From positions 8,633,728 through 8,697,727 of the forward strand of contig CM026403.1 in NCBI GenBank assembly GCA_014843695.1: a stretch of 64,000 bases of DNA, read 5' to 3'. Positions 63,395-64,000 of the stretch are shown here, piece after piece. A model generated the notes under the pieces. That model worked only from the letters and a program-made list of their open reading frames with translations, was not told where the DNA came from and made no database searches. Every line of letters starts with the position of its first letter. The stretch's first letter is position 1. The DNA comes from Archivesica marissinica (Eukaryota; Mollusca; Bivalvia; Venerida; Vesicomyidae). The translations under genes and the position numbers were made by a program.

Positions 63395-63520
63395 GATGTA
63401 AACTACAATATTGTAAGCAACTATTTGGGTGTACGTATACAGACGCAAACTATGTTTATATATTTAGAACTGGGACGTACAGATTTACGGTCAACTTTTG
63501 GGAATTTAAAGTCCCACAAA
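63395..63520 (+). pseudogene. Possible LINE coding scrap
   Basis: NYLGVRIQTQTMFIYLELGR resembles the part of the 54.8-57.5 kb LINE that reads LGVKLQTPTNAIYGELGRF. Similarity ends after about 25 residues. Very short, so uncertain. Confidence 0.45.
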
Positions 63521-63884
63521 CTTAGGTCATATGGTCGTTATACTGCTATTATTGGCGAAGGAAGAGTCCAGGAGCCAGATGAAGTCGAGGATCGTAACCA
63601 CTAAGCACAGGGGCCACCGTATCTTCAAATGTAATTGAGTAATACTGTATATTCAAATTAGGGCTAGCTCTGTAAGATATGTGTAGATACAGTAATACAC
63701 ATGTTTTGTGAATGTAAATCAGCAATATATCTCAGTCTGGAGTATGTATGGTTTGGTATATGCAAGGAAGTGGTATTAATTTGCAATACATATTCCCTCC
63801 ACTAGGAATTAAATATAACACAGAATAGAGTATTATATAAAAACAAGCATTTAAATAAAACTGTACACATATGGGGCGCCGCTT

Positions 63885-63995
63885 TGCTATTTATTCAGTG
63901 TTTATGGATATCCATAATTAGATGTATGGATATCCATAATTCAATGCGCACCGTTTTGCTATTTATTCATCATTTATGGATATCCATAAATAGCT
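63885..63995. repeat. Repeated ATGGATATCCAT palindromes at the window edge
   Basis: TATGGATATCCATA occurs at about 63903, 63932 and 63976, with TTTGCTATTTATTCA before two of them (period about 70 bp). This may be the start of an array continuing beyond the window. Confidence 0.75.
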
Positions 63996-64000
63996 TGGAA

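Overview
The window is non-coding-rich, AT-rich eukaryotic DNA from an invertebrate animal. GT-AG introns, non-LTR retrotransposons, several tRNA-derived SINE families, hAT, Tc1 and TTAA-type DNA transposons, and a metazoan-type carbohydrate sulfotransferase and ABHD15-like hydrolase all point that way. The mix looks like a mollusc genome, but that is inference; no marker gene proves the species. There are no operons, CRISPR arrays or prokaryotic genes. A 1000-base run of N (14790-15789) is an assembly gap.

Layout. Positions 1-6260 are bounded by ~255 bp inverted repeats. They enclose a truncated Tc1-like transposase remnant and a decayed, frame-shifted large gene of a repeat-associated family, itself broken by a 5'-truncated LINE with a 14 bp target duplication. 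6.3-9.5 kb holds SINEs, small inverted-repeat elements and one possible exon on the minus strand. 9.8-14.2 kb is a 24-bp minisatellite with nested duplications. 14.6-28.7 kb is a 79-bp repeat, the gap, and about 12.9 kb of very uniform 25-bp satellite. A LINE reverse transcriptase fragment follows directly.

30.0-47.8 kb is the main gene. I assembled seven exons with intact frame and splice sites into a 391-residue type II membrane sulfotransferase. Its six introns are packed with minisatellites (47, 76, 55/60, 20, 27 and 29 bp units), SINEs, MITEs and LINE remnants. Two of those arrays have visible origins: the 47-bp array is an amplified piece of a LINE coding region, and the 55/60-bp array is an amplified end of a MITE whose full copies lie nearby. 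Several splice acceptors sit at the very edge of a repeat.

48.1-51.6 kb holds a TTAA-ended MITE, an internally deleted hAT transposon with nested SINEs, and a near-perfect hairpin. 53.3-54.5 kb is an intronless ABHD15-like alpha/beta-hydrolase that lacks the nucleophilic serine. 54.7-57.6 kb is a well-preserved LINE on the minus strand; 57.7-64 kb is nested repeats (a SINE split by a LINE, an inverted-repeat element with two MITEs inside, further SINE copies, LINE scraps). The two host genes show no visible functional link. No clearly novel defence or enzymatic system was found; the unusual content is the birth and nesting of repeats around working exons, and the inverted-repeat element at the left edge.
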